A stretch of 64,000 bases of DNA, taken from Xestospongia bergquistia. Lineage: Eukaryota; Porifera; Demospongiae; Haplosclerida; Petrosiidae. The notes under the pieces were generated by a model. It was not told the DNA's origin and did no database searches. It saw nothing but the letters and a program-made list of their open reading frames with translations. Each line of letters opens with the position of its first letter. Position 1 is the stretch's first letter. Below, one piece after another: positions 48,850 to 60,826 of the stretch. Position numbers and translations under genes: made by a program. The stretch spans positions 7,006,001 to 7,070,000 of the forward strand of contig OZ014416.1 of NCBI GenBank assembly GCA_963965975.1. The letters are read 5' to 3'.

Positions 48850-51800
48850 TGTTAAAATACAAATGAAGAAGACTTTAATATATCATAGTAAACCATTATA
48901 ATATAAGTGTCAACCTATGCACAGGACGAACTTACTTTTTCCATTAAACCATAGCTGTTCTTGTGGTAATAGATATGCTTTAAGACTTCTATTACGACTG
49001 CATGTTGTGTATGTAGGACAATCATTATTACATATAGCAGGATGATCTATAGAATGGCTCTTATGTTCCTTACAATAAAAGCCAAAGTAATGGTCTGCAG
49101 TATCTTTGTAATTAAGCTGATTCTTCACATAAGTTAGACAACGAGAAATATAATGTTGGACAGTGACATAAACATTTTTATCACTTCTTCCATTAAAGCC
49201 ACGAGGAGATTTTACAACAATCTCAAGGAACCTAAAAAAGTTGGTCAAAGTAACATTATGCCCAGTCTTAACAAGATAAAATTCAACTTGATCTCTAAAG
49301 ATTTCTTCTGATGAGAGTTTCCACTTGTCTTTACCATCCAGAAGGATTTTAGCAATGAGTGAGCTAAAGATACCTCTTGGAGTGTAGTGACATTTGAATG
49401 TAATAAGAAGAGGAGGAATGTCACTATAATTATGTAACAATGGAGTAAATGGAAGAGAAGCATGTACTAGAACACAAGGGAGAAAATACTCCTGTTCATT
49501 AGACTCATTTATACCTACAGGAGCAATGATAACAAGATGTTCTAGAACAGCTATTACTTGTTCTACTGATAACAATTTATCCTTAACAGCTTCACACTGC
49601 TCTAAATGATGTTTTGTAAAACGACCAGATAAACGAAACCTGTCATGTTCACTTCTTTTCTTTATTCGTCTTTTAAAGGAAAATGTATTTACAATTAAGT
49701 CTGTCACAATATCAAAGAGTAGCTGAGGATCAGTAATGACTACATTATGTAGTTTTGGTACATTTTTAAAATACCTTATTGTCCCTATTTTATTGTGTAG
49801 GAACCAAAGTGCTGCATTAAATTCATCTCCAAGAGAAATGCTACATTCTTGTGAAAGACTTTGACATTCCTTTAAAGAAATTACATTCTTTTCAAACTTT
49901 TGCATACAGAAGTCAAATAACAACCATGATACAGGTATATCAAATTGATAGTCTCCATTTAAAGCTACCTCATTAACTAGATCTTTCACTTGTTTAATAT
50001 CACTTGGGTTGAAGGTGTTCACTCCAAGAATAGGATTGCCACTTTCTGTTCGTACAATCATGTCCCTAAAGTACCAGTCTGTGCCTTTTAATTCATTTTC
50101 AAACTGATTGTTGATATGAAAAACTTTATCATCAGCGTCTCCAAGTTTGTCTTTGTGAGTGCCAATGATGATTACTTTTGAAATTGTCATTTTTACTTTT
50201 TTCCTCAAACATTTAACTAGACTTTTCCACAACCAAATAAACATTAATTTGACCTTGTTCATTTGTGGCTTTGAGTACTTTCCAATTGAGCTAATACTCG
50301 CTAGACATTGTAGAAGAACTTGTTTAACAGTGAAACTACTAACATATGGATGAGATACTTTACCAATACTAGTTTTATAAGTAACTTTGTATTGAGTTTC
50401 AAGAGGCTCAGAAAGATTAAAGACAAGAAAGAACAAGGTGGAGTGTGGCACTAAAGCAGGGAGAACTTCATGGAACTCTGGTTGTCCTCCACAATCTCTG
50501 AAGTAGATAGTAAAAGTTCGAACAAAGAGAGACTGTACTGTCTCAATAATGTTCTGCCGAAGTGATTTTTTCACAAGGTCATCTGCAGTTATGATATTAG
50601 CTGTGGTTGTTTTAACAGAGCATGAATATAGCCAATTTAATGTCAATGCAATAACACTAAACATAAAAGAGAAAGAACCAATAATATTATACACAATACT
50701 GCTATCAAAAGCATACTGTACTGGAACACGTTTCTGCATACGTATTTTATAATCATCATCATCTTCTTCATACAGTATAAAAAACCAACAACTAAGAAGA
50801 GCTAAGGCCATTATGATTATATAATTGGTCCAGAACAATACTTCATTAGTACTGACATATCTGCGTTTATTCTGTGACATTGTTTTGAGACAGCCAATCA
50901 TTTGTTCATCAATTGTGCATATTTCCCAATTATATTTATCTACTGCAACTGTACAAGGTAACTGCTTAGTTTTTAGTTCTTCTAGTGTTATTTGAGCTAT
51001 TTTAACTTCTTCACATACTGGACTACTAGGTTGTTGATAATCTGGTGTGTCAAATGTATGATTAGCAAGCAGATGCTTTTTCAAGGTAGTTTTACCAACA
51101 GAAGGTGGACCAACAGTCATACATTGAATAATATTCACCTTTAATGATTCTTCTCTTTCTAGTTGTTCTTGAAAGATATGCATGTATTTTTGTTCATCTG
51201 GAAAAAAAATTAAGTGATTATATTAATGCAATTTGAATATTTACACTCACATACATTGACTAGTGTTGTTTTAGTTTAATTGCTAACATTTTCTTTTTCT
51301 TTATACATTAATTGGCAACTTTATAGTTTCACTATTTTAATATTAGTAATTAACATTAGTTGTTAAATGGAAAACATTTTCAGTTTTAATTACTGCAAGG
51401 CTTTTTAATCATGTACACTTCAGACTATTTTCAGATTTCAGTATGTAGCAAATCCAATTTATTGAAGACTCAAGATAAATTAGAACTAAAAATTAGAATG
51501 CGATATCTAAGTATGGTGGTACTCAATTTAACAGTAACTTTCATAAATTTAACACGTGTTGTCGTTTCCGGTAGTAGAGGAAATATTATTAATATTAATT
51601 TTGTCATTAATTAATGACACACTAGTAATAGAATATTCTTAACTAACATAGATTTTAGTGAAAGGTTAAGTTTACTAAAACAAAACAAACAAACACACAC
51701 ACACACCTGTTTCACTGGCATTGATTTTAGTAACTCTTCCTAAAGTAATTCTAGTATATATCATGGCTAAAGATGTATATACAAATACCAGGAATGAATG

Positions 51801-52166
51801 AAGTGCACTGATAGTATTAATATCACCATTTATCCACCATGACATAAGTAAAGGAGTTGGTATAAGACAGATTGGTATATAGAATGAAATTAATCTTTTA
51901 AATGGTCTCCATCTTCTTAACACTGCTTGAACTATAACATTGACGATCAATACACCAACAGCAATTATAATGAAATATACAAATATACCAAGTATATCAA
52001 GAGTGAATGGTCCTCGGCCAGTAATATATGGAGCAAATATACCAAAAACTAAAAAGAGTTTACCAGAGATAATTCCTTCTCTTGATGGATATTGTAATAG
52101 ATTCGACAGGAAAAAGAATATCAAATAAAACACCGAAAAAAGAAACAAGACTTTAGTCAACTTCAT
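48166..52166 (-). CDS. Multi-TM Roc-like GTPase / death-domain protein with short soluble tail (subtype B), intact
   Basis: Five exons join in phase to 1,023 residues: 51,707-52,166 (four TM segments; ATG at 52,166, starting MKLTKVLF); 48,936-51,197 (P-loop GPPSVGKT, TM hairpin with an acidic EEDDDD loop, DCGGQPEF, GTHKD, COR-like region); 48,693-48,755 (acidic linker STNEDNTVVSDNEIDLLLLE); 48,332-48,598 (death domain, WQEIGDLLGVDSD); 48,166-48,185 (NHGRTS and stop). It lacks the C-terminal TM exon of subtype A and instead has an acidic linker before the death domain. All G motifs are intact. Poly(A) signal near 48,093. The intron 2 TA microsatellite (48,797-48,842) may be unstable. The near-identical paralogue at 60,827 has a stop codon. 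Confidence 0.85.
48797..48842. repeat. (TA)n microsatellite in an intron
   Basis: About 46 bases of uninterrupted TA within a longer TATATACA tract between the large exon and the acidic-linker exon of the subtype B gene. The paralogous site (61,435-61,450) is shorter and interrupted. Confidence 0.9.
51565..51583. promoter_or_regulatory. TTTCC-N9-GGAAA dyad in intron 1
   Basis: A 19-base inverted motif found at the same intron 1 place in three GTPase genes (42,507-42,525; 51,565-51,583; 59,349-59,367), followed by a TTAATTAATGA block. The same motif lies upstream of both ankyrin GTPase genes (12,834-12,852; 27,854-27,872). It may be a transcription factor site of palindromic type; function is inferred. 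Confidence 0.35.
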
Positions 52167-53090
52167 GTTCCTCCTTTGTTTTAGCAAGCTAGCTTTAAAT
52201 TATGTAACAGTTGCAATTGCACGAGGTATGAAACACCCATTTCCTCTAACATTAACATTATTCATAGCTATATTAATTATGATAAATAAAAAGAAATCAT
52301 TTATTATAATTTAGAAGGGTCACTCCCTGTTGGTGAGGGTACATTCTTATATAACGAAGCAAATTTGTCCACAATAGTTCACATTTCCACCAATTTTTTT
52401 AATCTCATCAATAGCTCTAGAAAAAAATAGAGATTAATATGGTATGAATATATATTGTATAATGCATGGCATCTATATATAATATGATTATTATAGTTTT
52501 GATATTAATTATAACTATATGTACTTAGGTTGATAGGTTGGGAAGTATACTATAGTCTGATGTGTTTTAGTCAATGTTCAACAGAGACTTCACTATATCC
52601 AGAACAGCTTACAAATGGTCATATACAACTTATAAAACTACTATATATGAATATATTATGTTAACATTGACAATGACAGTTTCAAAAGTCTGTTAATTAA
52701 GTTAATTATTGGATTCCATTAAACCACAGTGATTCTCAATAGAGTCATTATTTTTCTTTCAAACAAATTATAAGTGGGCATACTTTGCCTAATTTAAAAC
52801 CAAACATATCTGAGAGTATAAAATTGCTAACTAAACTATTTTGAGGTCTTCCATATTAGGTCACTACTTATACAGTATAAACAAAAGTCTACTGTTCGAG
52901 TACAATATCAACTATAGGGCTGTCACTACATGTATTCTTCAGAAGCTTTATTAGCTAACATGTGTACAGTTGTCACTATGGTATATACAATATAAACTCC
53001 ACTACACACTATAATATGTACTCATTATGTGACATCAAAGTACTAATAGGACATAGTAAATCCGCTACTACATATTGTAACAGACTTTAT
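52167..53090. other. AT-rich spacer between tandem units
   Basis: No gene seen. It contains the junction near 52,850 where sequence matching 36,725 onward begins (CTTCCATATTAGGTCACTAC). Confidence 0.5.
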
Positions 53091-53091
53091 T

Positions 53092-53280
53092 CATAATACA
53101 CAGCAAATCTACCTTAGAATAGATATAGGAGAGACTTTTCACATAATACATGGCAAAGCCATTACATACAGTGACTGCCCATATACATTATAAACAACAA
53201 AGCTACCACAGAATACATATAGTGATTGGCTTTTACATAATACAGAGGAAAGCTGCTACATATAGTGATAGCTCTTACAG
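53092..53280. repeat. Degenerate minisatellite with alternating 50- and 42-base units
   Basis: Four successive units start with CATAATACA or a close variant (CATTATAAAC) and measure about 50, 42, 50 and 42 bases, each containing a GCAAAGCTACC-like core followed by ATATAGTGAT. Related units occur at 36,923-37,020 and 47,300-47,370. Confidence 0.65.
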
Positions 53281-53929
53281 CACCTGTTTTCATTGCTCAA
53301 GTACATGACCATCTATTTAGTTATGACAGCTGTGTCAACTTATTAGCATTTCATGAGAACTCTGATTATGAAGTATTTGTTGATGGCTGTGGTTAAATCT
53401 GCAATCTGTTTTTTTAGGATTTCTGGTTACCAGTATATATGTACTGATATTACTGCTATACACTGAGAAGCCATTTAACATATAATAAATTCTACAGGTT
53501 TCAAGGAAATCATGATCAGCATCTTCATTAAACTCATTGTAATCATGAATTTACAATATTAGAGACGTGATTGCACATGGCCATAGCCATAATCTAGCAC
53601 AAACCACAGTCATTCAAAGTAGAAAATGTCTAGTGACATGCAATACCAATGTCTATTGCAAGACGTAGAATTCTTACTCTTAAAAAGGTCACTAAATCTC
53701 CCATCCTGTAGACAGACCATGGTCTACAATGTTGTTGGAGTTTAGTGTTTGGGTTCACAAAGGTAAACTTGTATATATGGATCTCATAACATACTGATTG
53801 AGTTGTTTGTGTGTATACAGTCATCTTCAATGCAGTATGAACAAGGGCAAGGGAAGTAGGGGGCTAGGCTAAGTGACCCCCCAATATGCATATGTATTGG
53901 TGAGGGACACTCATGCTCTCAATTTGACT

Positions 53930-54880
53930 GTACATGTAATGTAATAAGAAATGGAGGAATGTCGTTATCATTATGTAATAATGAAGTAGATGGAAGTGAG
54001 ACATTCAAGCATGTATTAGAACACAAGGGAGAAAATACTCCTGTTCATTAGACTCATTTATACCTACAAGAGCAATGATAACAAGATGTTCTAGAACAGC
54101 TATTACTTGTTCTACTGATAATAACTTCTCTTTAACAGCTTCACACTGCTCTAAATGATGCTTTGTAAAGTAACCTGATAACCGAAACCTGTCATGTTTA
54201 CATATTCTCCTAGTGTATTGTATATAGGGCCAAAAGAAAAGGCATTAACTATTAGGTCTGTTGCAATATCAAAGAGTAGTTGAGGGTCTGTAATGACTAT
54301 TTTCCTCATGTTGGGCACATTTTTGAAATATCTTACTGTCCCTACTTTATTATGTAGAAACCAAAGTGCTGTATTAATTAAATTCATCTCTACGAGTTCA
54401 TTACATTCCTGAGCGAGGTATTACCATTCCTGTAGAGACATGACCTTTTTTCTAACTTTCTTATGCAACATTCAAGTGCCAACCATGGTACAGGTATATG
54501 TAACTGATAGTCAACATCAACAGCTGTTGTATATTAACTACATATTTCACTTTTTCTGACCACTATAGGATTATAAGTTAGTATACACTCCAAGGAAAAG
54601 TTTACCATTTTCATTGATCAGGCATAATCATATCTTTCGAGAACCAGTCTGTACCTTTAAGTTCATTTTTTAACTGATCATTGATATGTTGAACTATGTC
54701 TTCTGTCTCTGTAATGTCATTGAGTTTCTTTGATTTAGAATTACTTTGGAGTCCATAACTTTTACTTTCCTTTTACACATTTGAGCTATTTTTCAACAAA
54801 TTTAAAAATATACATATTGACTCGACTCTGCTTGTTCTTGGGTTGGAGTAGCTTCTTATTGAACTAATACTAGCTAGACA
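53930..54880 (-). pseudogene. Relic 3' part of a membrane GTPase gene, second copy
   Basis: Counterpart of 37,600-38,520 with the same missing blocks. The longest open piece (54,387-54,151) reads ALWFLHNKVGTVRYFKNV and then [19 protein letters not shown] before breaking. No P-loop or death domain. Confidence 0.8.
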
Positions 54881-55128
54881 ATGTATAGATATCACAATAT
54901 TGCACATTATATTGACTGGAGAAGTTATAATTATAAGAGAATAAATAATACTGTCATTAACATAAAATGTACTACATAATATTTGACAAAAATAATTTTC
55001 ATTATTTTATTCTCTTTTATTTCTTTATTTGCATATGGTGTCCATGTAGTGTGTGTTGTCTGTTACTAGGTTCTACAATCTATTTACAGACATATTATGT
55101 AGCAGTACAATGATTTTAAATAATATGG

Positions 55129-58100
55129 TTATTCAGTAATAATGGTAGAAAGATAACAAATACTAGTAATGACACCTACAATAAACAATAGAGTGAACAA
55201 ACAAGAGTAGATGCCCAATGTATGACTGCATCTCTGCATGTGTAGAAAGAGAATAAGGTGTATGGTAATATAGTTACAGTATATAAATCTAATAACATAT
55301 CTCAGTAGCCAATTTATGTGTTTAAGATATACCTGCTTTTTTAGAGAACTTGTAGTAAATGTTGTATCATTTTCTGCACAAAATATAATTAAGATAATAT
55401 AGTGACCATACAGTAATTATAGTTACAATTACTAATGTAGTAAATGTATGTTAGAACAATGATAATGGACTACAGCTATTAGTATGAAATTCATACCTAC
55501 ACTTCAATGTATTAAGTATGTAGTGGTTCATATATATAACCAAAATGTATATGACTTGGTTAAAACAACAAAGTTATTTTAACAGTGCTAGCTATATAGT
55601 ATAGTGCTAGTTATACAGTAATAGAAGGTTGTCTATTCTAGTTATTGAATACTCCAAATTAGGAAATGTACTACGTGTATTGTAGTTATTATAATATTAT
55701 CAATTGTAATAATAGGGAGTTACTCTACTATACAATGCAATGATAAGTACTTGGTTTAATTCCAAGAGATTTACAAATCTCATTAGCTAGGGATTTATTG
55801 TTAAGTGGACCTTCTAAGATACTAATAATATTATTCCATGTCACTGGAGTGGGCTCATTGTTAAACCAGCTCTGTAACATCTTGTCCAACTTAACTTGGT
55901 TAGTTAAGTTTGAAGTATGTAATCCATTAATGGTGTTAGCATCAACTTTAAGTAAACCTCCAATCTCTTCCCAATGAGCAGACACAGGAGAAAGAAAATT
56001 TAGCAGCATATGTTTATCAGGTTTTGTAGCTGTGAAACTTAGTAAATAGATCAAATAGTTTCTATGTTATTATACCTTCACATGAGACTTCACTATGTTG
56101 AAAAATGGACACTATAGAAATATAAGGAAAAAGATGGATTTATTGACATGTCTTTATGTACTAAGACATTATCATTTGAGGGCAATACTAGAAGCATACA
56201 TACATAAATTCTCTTTAAAGCCTCACATTTTTTATCAAACCATATTTGCTGTTGTGGTGATAGAACTGCTGTCTTGTCACCATCAAGACTACACATAGTA
56301 TGTGAGAACTCAACAATAGCAGGATGATCTTCTATGGAGCTGTCAGTATGTTCTTTACAATAAAAACCAAAAAAGTGATCTGCAGTATCTGTGTAGTTGA
56401 GATTTTGTCTGACATCATTAAGACAATTACTAATATAATGTTGAATGGACACATACACATCTCCTTTACTCTCTGTAGAACCACGAGGAGGTTTCACAAT
56501 AATCTCAAGAAACCTAAAGAAGTTAGTAATAGTCACAATATGTCCTAATTTGACAAGACGAAATTTAATTTGATTTCTTTTTATTTTTTCCGAAGAGAGC
56601 TCCCACTTGTCTTTACCATCAAGAAGCATTCTAGCAATGAGTAAGCTAAAGATACCTCTTGGAGTGTAATGACATTTGAATGTAATAAGAAGAGGAGGAA
56701 TGTTACCATCATTATGTAACAATGGAGTAGATGGAAGAGAAGCATGTGCTAGAATACAAGGGAGAAAATACTCTTGTCCATTAGACTCATTTATACCTAC
56801 AGGAGCAATGATAACAAGATGTTCTAGAACAGCTATTACTTGTTCTACTGATAATAACTTCTCTTTAACAGCTTCACACTGTTCTAAATGATGCTTTGTA
56901 AATCGACCAGATAAGCGAAACCTGTCGTGTTCACTTTTTGTCTTTATACGCCTTTTAAAGGAAAATGTATTTACAATTAAGTCTGTCACCAAATCAAAGA
57001 GTAGCTGAGGATCAGTAATGACTACATTCTGTAGTTCAGGTACATTTTTAAAATACCTTATTGTCCCTATTTTATTGTGTAGGAACCAAAGTGCTGCATT
57101 AAATTCATCTCCAAGAGAAATGCTACATTCTTGTGAAAGACTTTGACAATCCTTTAAAGAAATTACCTTCTTTTCAAACTTTTGCATACAGAAGTCAAAT
57201 ACCAACCATGATAATGGTATTTCAAACTGATAGTCTCCAGTTAAAGCTACCTCATTAACTAGATCTTTCACTTGTTTAATATCACTTGGGTTGAAGGTGT
57301 TCACTCCTAGGATAGGATTCCCACTTTCTGTTCGTACAATCATGTCCCTAAAGTACCAGTCTGTGCCTTTTAATTCATTTTCAAACTGATTGTTGATATG
57401 AAAAACTTTATCATCAGCCTCTTCAGCGTCTCCAAGTTTATCTTTGTGAGTACCAATGATGATAACTTTTGAAATTGTCATTTTTACTTTTTTCCTCAAA
57501 CATTTAACTAGACTTTTCCACAACCAAATAAACATTAATTTGACCCTGTTCTTTTGTGGCTTTGAGTACTTTCCAATGGAGCTAATACTAGCTAGACATT
57601 GTAGAAGAACTTGTTTAACAGTGAAACTACTAACATATGGATGAGATACTTTACCATTACTAGATTTATAAGTAACTTTGTATTGAGTTTCAAGATGATC
57701 AGAAAGATTAAAGACAAGAAAGAACAAGGTGGAGTGTGGCACTAAAGCAGGGAGAACTTCATGGAACTCTGGTTGTCCTCCACAATCTCTGAAGTAGATG
57801 GTAAAAGTTCGATCAAAGAGAGACTGCACTGTCTTGATAATATTCTGCTGAAGTGTTTTTTTCATGACATCATCCGCAGTTATGATATTAGCTTTGGTTT
57901 TTTAAACACAGTTTGAATATAACCAATTTAGTGTCAGTACAATAGCACATAATGTAAAATAAAAAGAACCAATAATACTATGCACAAAATTTGCATCAAG
58001 AGCACTCTGTATTGGAATACGTTTCTGCATTTTATAGTGTTCTTCATCTTCATCATCAAGCCGCTTTTCATTAACTAATATAGCCCAACATAAAAGAAGA

Positions 58101-59936
58101 GGTAAGGTCATCATGATTATATAATTGGTCCAGAACAATACTTCATTAGTACTGACATATCTGCTTTTATTTTGTGACATTGTTTTGAGACAGCCAATCA
58201 TTTGTTCATCAATTGTGCATATTTTCCAAGTATATTTATCTACTGCAACTGTACAAGGTAACTGCTTAGTTTTTGTTTCTTCTAGTGTTATTTGAGCTAT
58301 TTTAACTTCTTCACATACTGGGCTACTAGGTTGTTGATAATCTGGTGTCTCAAATGTATAATTAGCAAGCAGATGATTTTTCAAGGTAGTCTTACCAACA
58401 GAAGGTGGACCAACAGTCATACATTGAATAATGTTTACTCTTAATGATTCTTCTCTTTCTAGTTTTTCTTGGAAGATACGTATGTAATTTTGTTCATCTG
58501 CAAAAAATTAAGTGAATATATGAATTAATACAACTTGAATGTTTACACACATACATTGACAAATGTTGTTTTACTTTAATTGTTAACATTTGCTTTTTGT
58601 TTAAATAGCAACTATCAACTTTACATTTTAACTACTTTAGTATTACATTAGTAATAAAAAATAAAAATTAAGCTTTAGTTTTCATTACTAAAGTCAAGGA
58701 CAGGCTTTTTATCAAAATGTAAATTTCAAAACTTTTTCAGCATGTAGTCATTTTAATTAATTTAAGACTCAAAAGACAAAGTATAACTCAAAACATGTCA
58801 AAGGAATACGATAATGTAGCGCGGGTGTTGGTATGCAATTAAAGGTAGTGTGAAATATGAAATCATTAAATTGATATGTTAAAGCGTAGAGATATATCTA
58901 CTGCCAACGTTGTCTTTAAAATCGATGCAGTCGCCAAAGAATTTGGATTTTCTCTCAAAGAGAAAGAAAAAAATTACAAAAAGAGTTTGTCTATTTTTTG
59001 GTGAAGCTTGTCTGATTGCATTTCAAGTTTCTCATTGCTTAGCACATCTACAACTATGGAGTATAGACAGGAATATTCATCGTTCTTGTTTTTTATAATA
59101 ACACGATCTTTGGGTTTACTGCTTAAGTCAGAGCAGCAGGAGCAGGAAGATACACATCCACACCTACTTCAATAATATTCATATTTCACACTACTTCTAT
59201 TTGCATACTAACACATTCCTTACTGGGGACAACTCATGTGACCACTAACCAGACCTACTTACGCTTGCGAGTAGGTCTGGGGACGATACTAAGTAGTATA
59301 CAAGTTCATTCGTCACTGCTAGTTTTCTGAAAATTAATGACATTACAATTTCCGGTATTAAAGGAAATATTAGTAATGTCAATTAATTAATGAGATAACA
59401 AGTGATATTAACTATAACTTAAATCCTTACTAAAATAGATTTTTGCTAAAGTTTTAGTTTAGTTTACTAAACAACACACACACACCTGTTTCACTTGCTT
59501 TGATTTTAGTGTGTCTTCCTAAAGTACTTCGAGCATATATCATGGCTAAAGATGTATATACAAATACCATAAATGAATAAAATGAACTGGTAGCATTGAG
59601 ATAACCATTTATCCACCATGACATAATTAAAGGACTTGGTATAAGAGAGAATGGTATATAGAATGAAATTAATCTTTTTAATAGTCTCCATCTTCTTACC
59701 ATTACTTGAACTATAACATTGATTATCAATACAAAAACCCCTAGAACTAGAACAATAACACTAAATATTGGAAGTGTCTCCAGAGCTAATGATTTGGGGT
59801 TAACGATAACTTCAGCATATACGCCGAAAACTAAAATGAGTTTGCCAGCAATACGTGCTTCTCTTGTTGAGCTCAAATATTGTACTAGATTCGCCAGTAA
59901 AAAGAACATCAAAGAAAACACCAATAAAAGAAACAA
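55129..59936 (-). pseudogene. Subtype A membrane GTPase / death-domain gene, second copy, with in-frame stop
   Basis: Same exons as 38,752-43,733: exon 1 59,486 to about 59,936; exon 2 56,227-58,497; micro-exon 56,076-56,087; death domain 55,751-56,029; linker 55,333-55,373; TM tail 55,129-55,233. Two lesions. A 2-base deletion near 59,941, just after the usual ATG, puts that ATG out of frame; an internal Met 10 codons on could still start the TM region. In exon 2, GTT AAA of the paralogue reads GTT TAA (stop at 57,902-57,904), after the TM hairpin and before G3; the frame then stays open to the end. P-loop GPPSVGKT and DCGGQPEF are intact. The body is otherwise unbroken, so the loss is recent, or the stop is polymorphic. 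Confidence 0.75.
58813..59283. mobile_element. Unclassified insertion in intron 1 of the second subtype A gene
   Basis: About 470 bp with no match at the equivalent place in the paralogue (about 42,440). It ends with a short hairpin, CCAGACCTACT at 59,249-59,259 and its complement AGTAGGTCTGG at 59,270-59,280. A short frame at 58,910-59,098 (+) looks like chance. Likely a non-autonomous element. Confidence 0.45.
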
Positions 59937-60826
59937 GACTAGTCAACTTCATGCTCATATTTTATCTTCGGGAGTGGCCAGTTTACAGACACAAAACCCT
60001 TTGTTCAGTGACTACCCACGTAATAATTACGTGTTAATAATGTTAATCAGCATGGAAGACATCAGCTTGTTCAAGAAGCGTTCGCTAAGCTGTATAGAGT
60101 TAGGCCAGAGAAGATGAAGGGTATATAAGATAAGCTTTTATTAGTGGTATGAAATGTAGATATTACATATTCAGAACAGAGAGAAGCTAGTTCCTGATTC
60201 TAGTAATGTACATAATTTCACAATGACATGTTTCTTGATAATTGGATCATCTAAGCATTTTTGAGCAATAGTAAACCTACTTCCTCTGGAAACCATCTTT
60301 CCAAGGTCCTTTCTAGTTAGAGTAAGTATGAAAGTCTCAGGTTCAAGCAACCCCTTATCTTATTTGCTGGAAATGATATAAAGGCAAGTTACCTTAAAAT
60401 GTTTCTTCTTTTTTCTGATACTGGTATCAACACCACAGCCAAGACCATCATACATACAAACAAGATAAATGCCTATGGTCTTTGACAGTGAGCAGTGTAC
60501 TACTCACTGTGAAAGACCATAGGCTCTAGCTATATATAATTCATAAAATTCATTGAATTTTATATCACATAGTATAGTAATTCAGTTTTGATAGTCAACA
60601 TATAATTGTTTTATGATGTTCAAATAAAATAAACGTTTCGTAAATAAAATGTAGTATAAAGTGGCACATAAAGAATATTAGAAAAACAAATCAACAAAAT
60701 ACACCTATGTTATTATCATTACAAAATGTTGTATTTATTTCAAAAAAATGTGCCTCACTCTGTCTAGTTATTGTACTAGTCATTAAATTTTATACATGTT
60801 GTCTTAATTAATGTAATAAAGACCTG
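59937..60826. other. Spacer with a shrunken gypsy remnant and a hairpin
   Basis: About 60,050-60,240 matches parts of 43,925-44,420 with the integrase middle deleted. A 52-base near-perfect hairpin lies at 60,472-60,523. From about 60,540 the sequence matches 47,890 onward. No gene. Confidence 0.55.
60472..60523. repeat. 21-bp-arm hairpin
   Basis: The left arm CCTATGGTCTTTGACAGTGA plus G at 60,472-60,492 pairs with 60,503-60,523, one mismatch in 21, around a 10-base loop. Not present in the paralogous unit. It could be a transposon end, a foldback scrap or a transcribed stem-loop. Confidence 0.75.

Larger units (their letters stand above)
36725..52160. repeat. Right-hand tandem segmental duplication, unit 1
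   Basis: Order: relic GTPase fragment, TM-tailed GTPase gene, gypsy fragment, 5' relic, soluble-tailed GTPase gene. The stretches 36,725-44,420 and 47,890-52,160 are copied at 52,850-60,240 and 60,540-64,000. The part 44,420-47,890 (5' relic and spacer) has no counterpart in unit 2. Confidence 0.85.

Noticed and set aside
48780-48860. TA tract as a replication origin or regulatory site
   Set aside because: An ordinary intronic microsatellite; nothing else supports a function.
52167-52187. Upstream start (TTG) extending the subtype B exon 1
   Set aside because: Not an ATG; the ATG at 52,166 matches the paralogue starts.
58910-59098. Short Lys-rich frame as a gene
   Set aside because: Lies within an insertion-like block and has no paralogue or recognisable domain.
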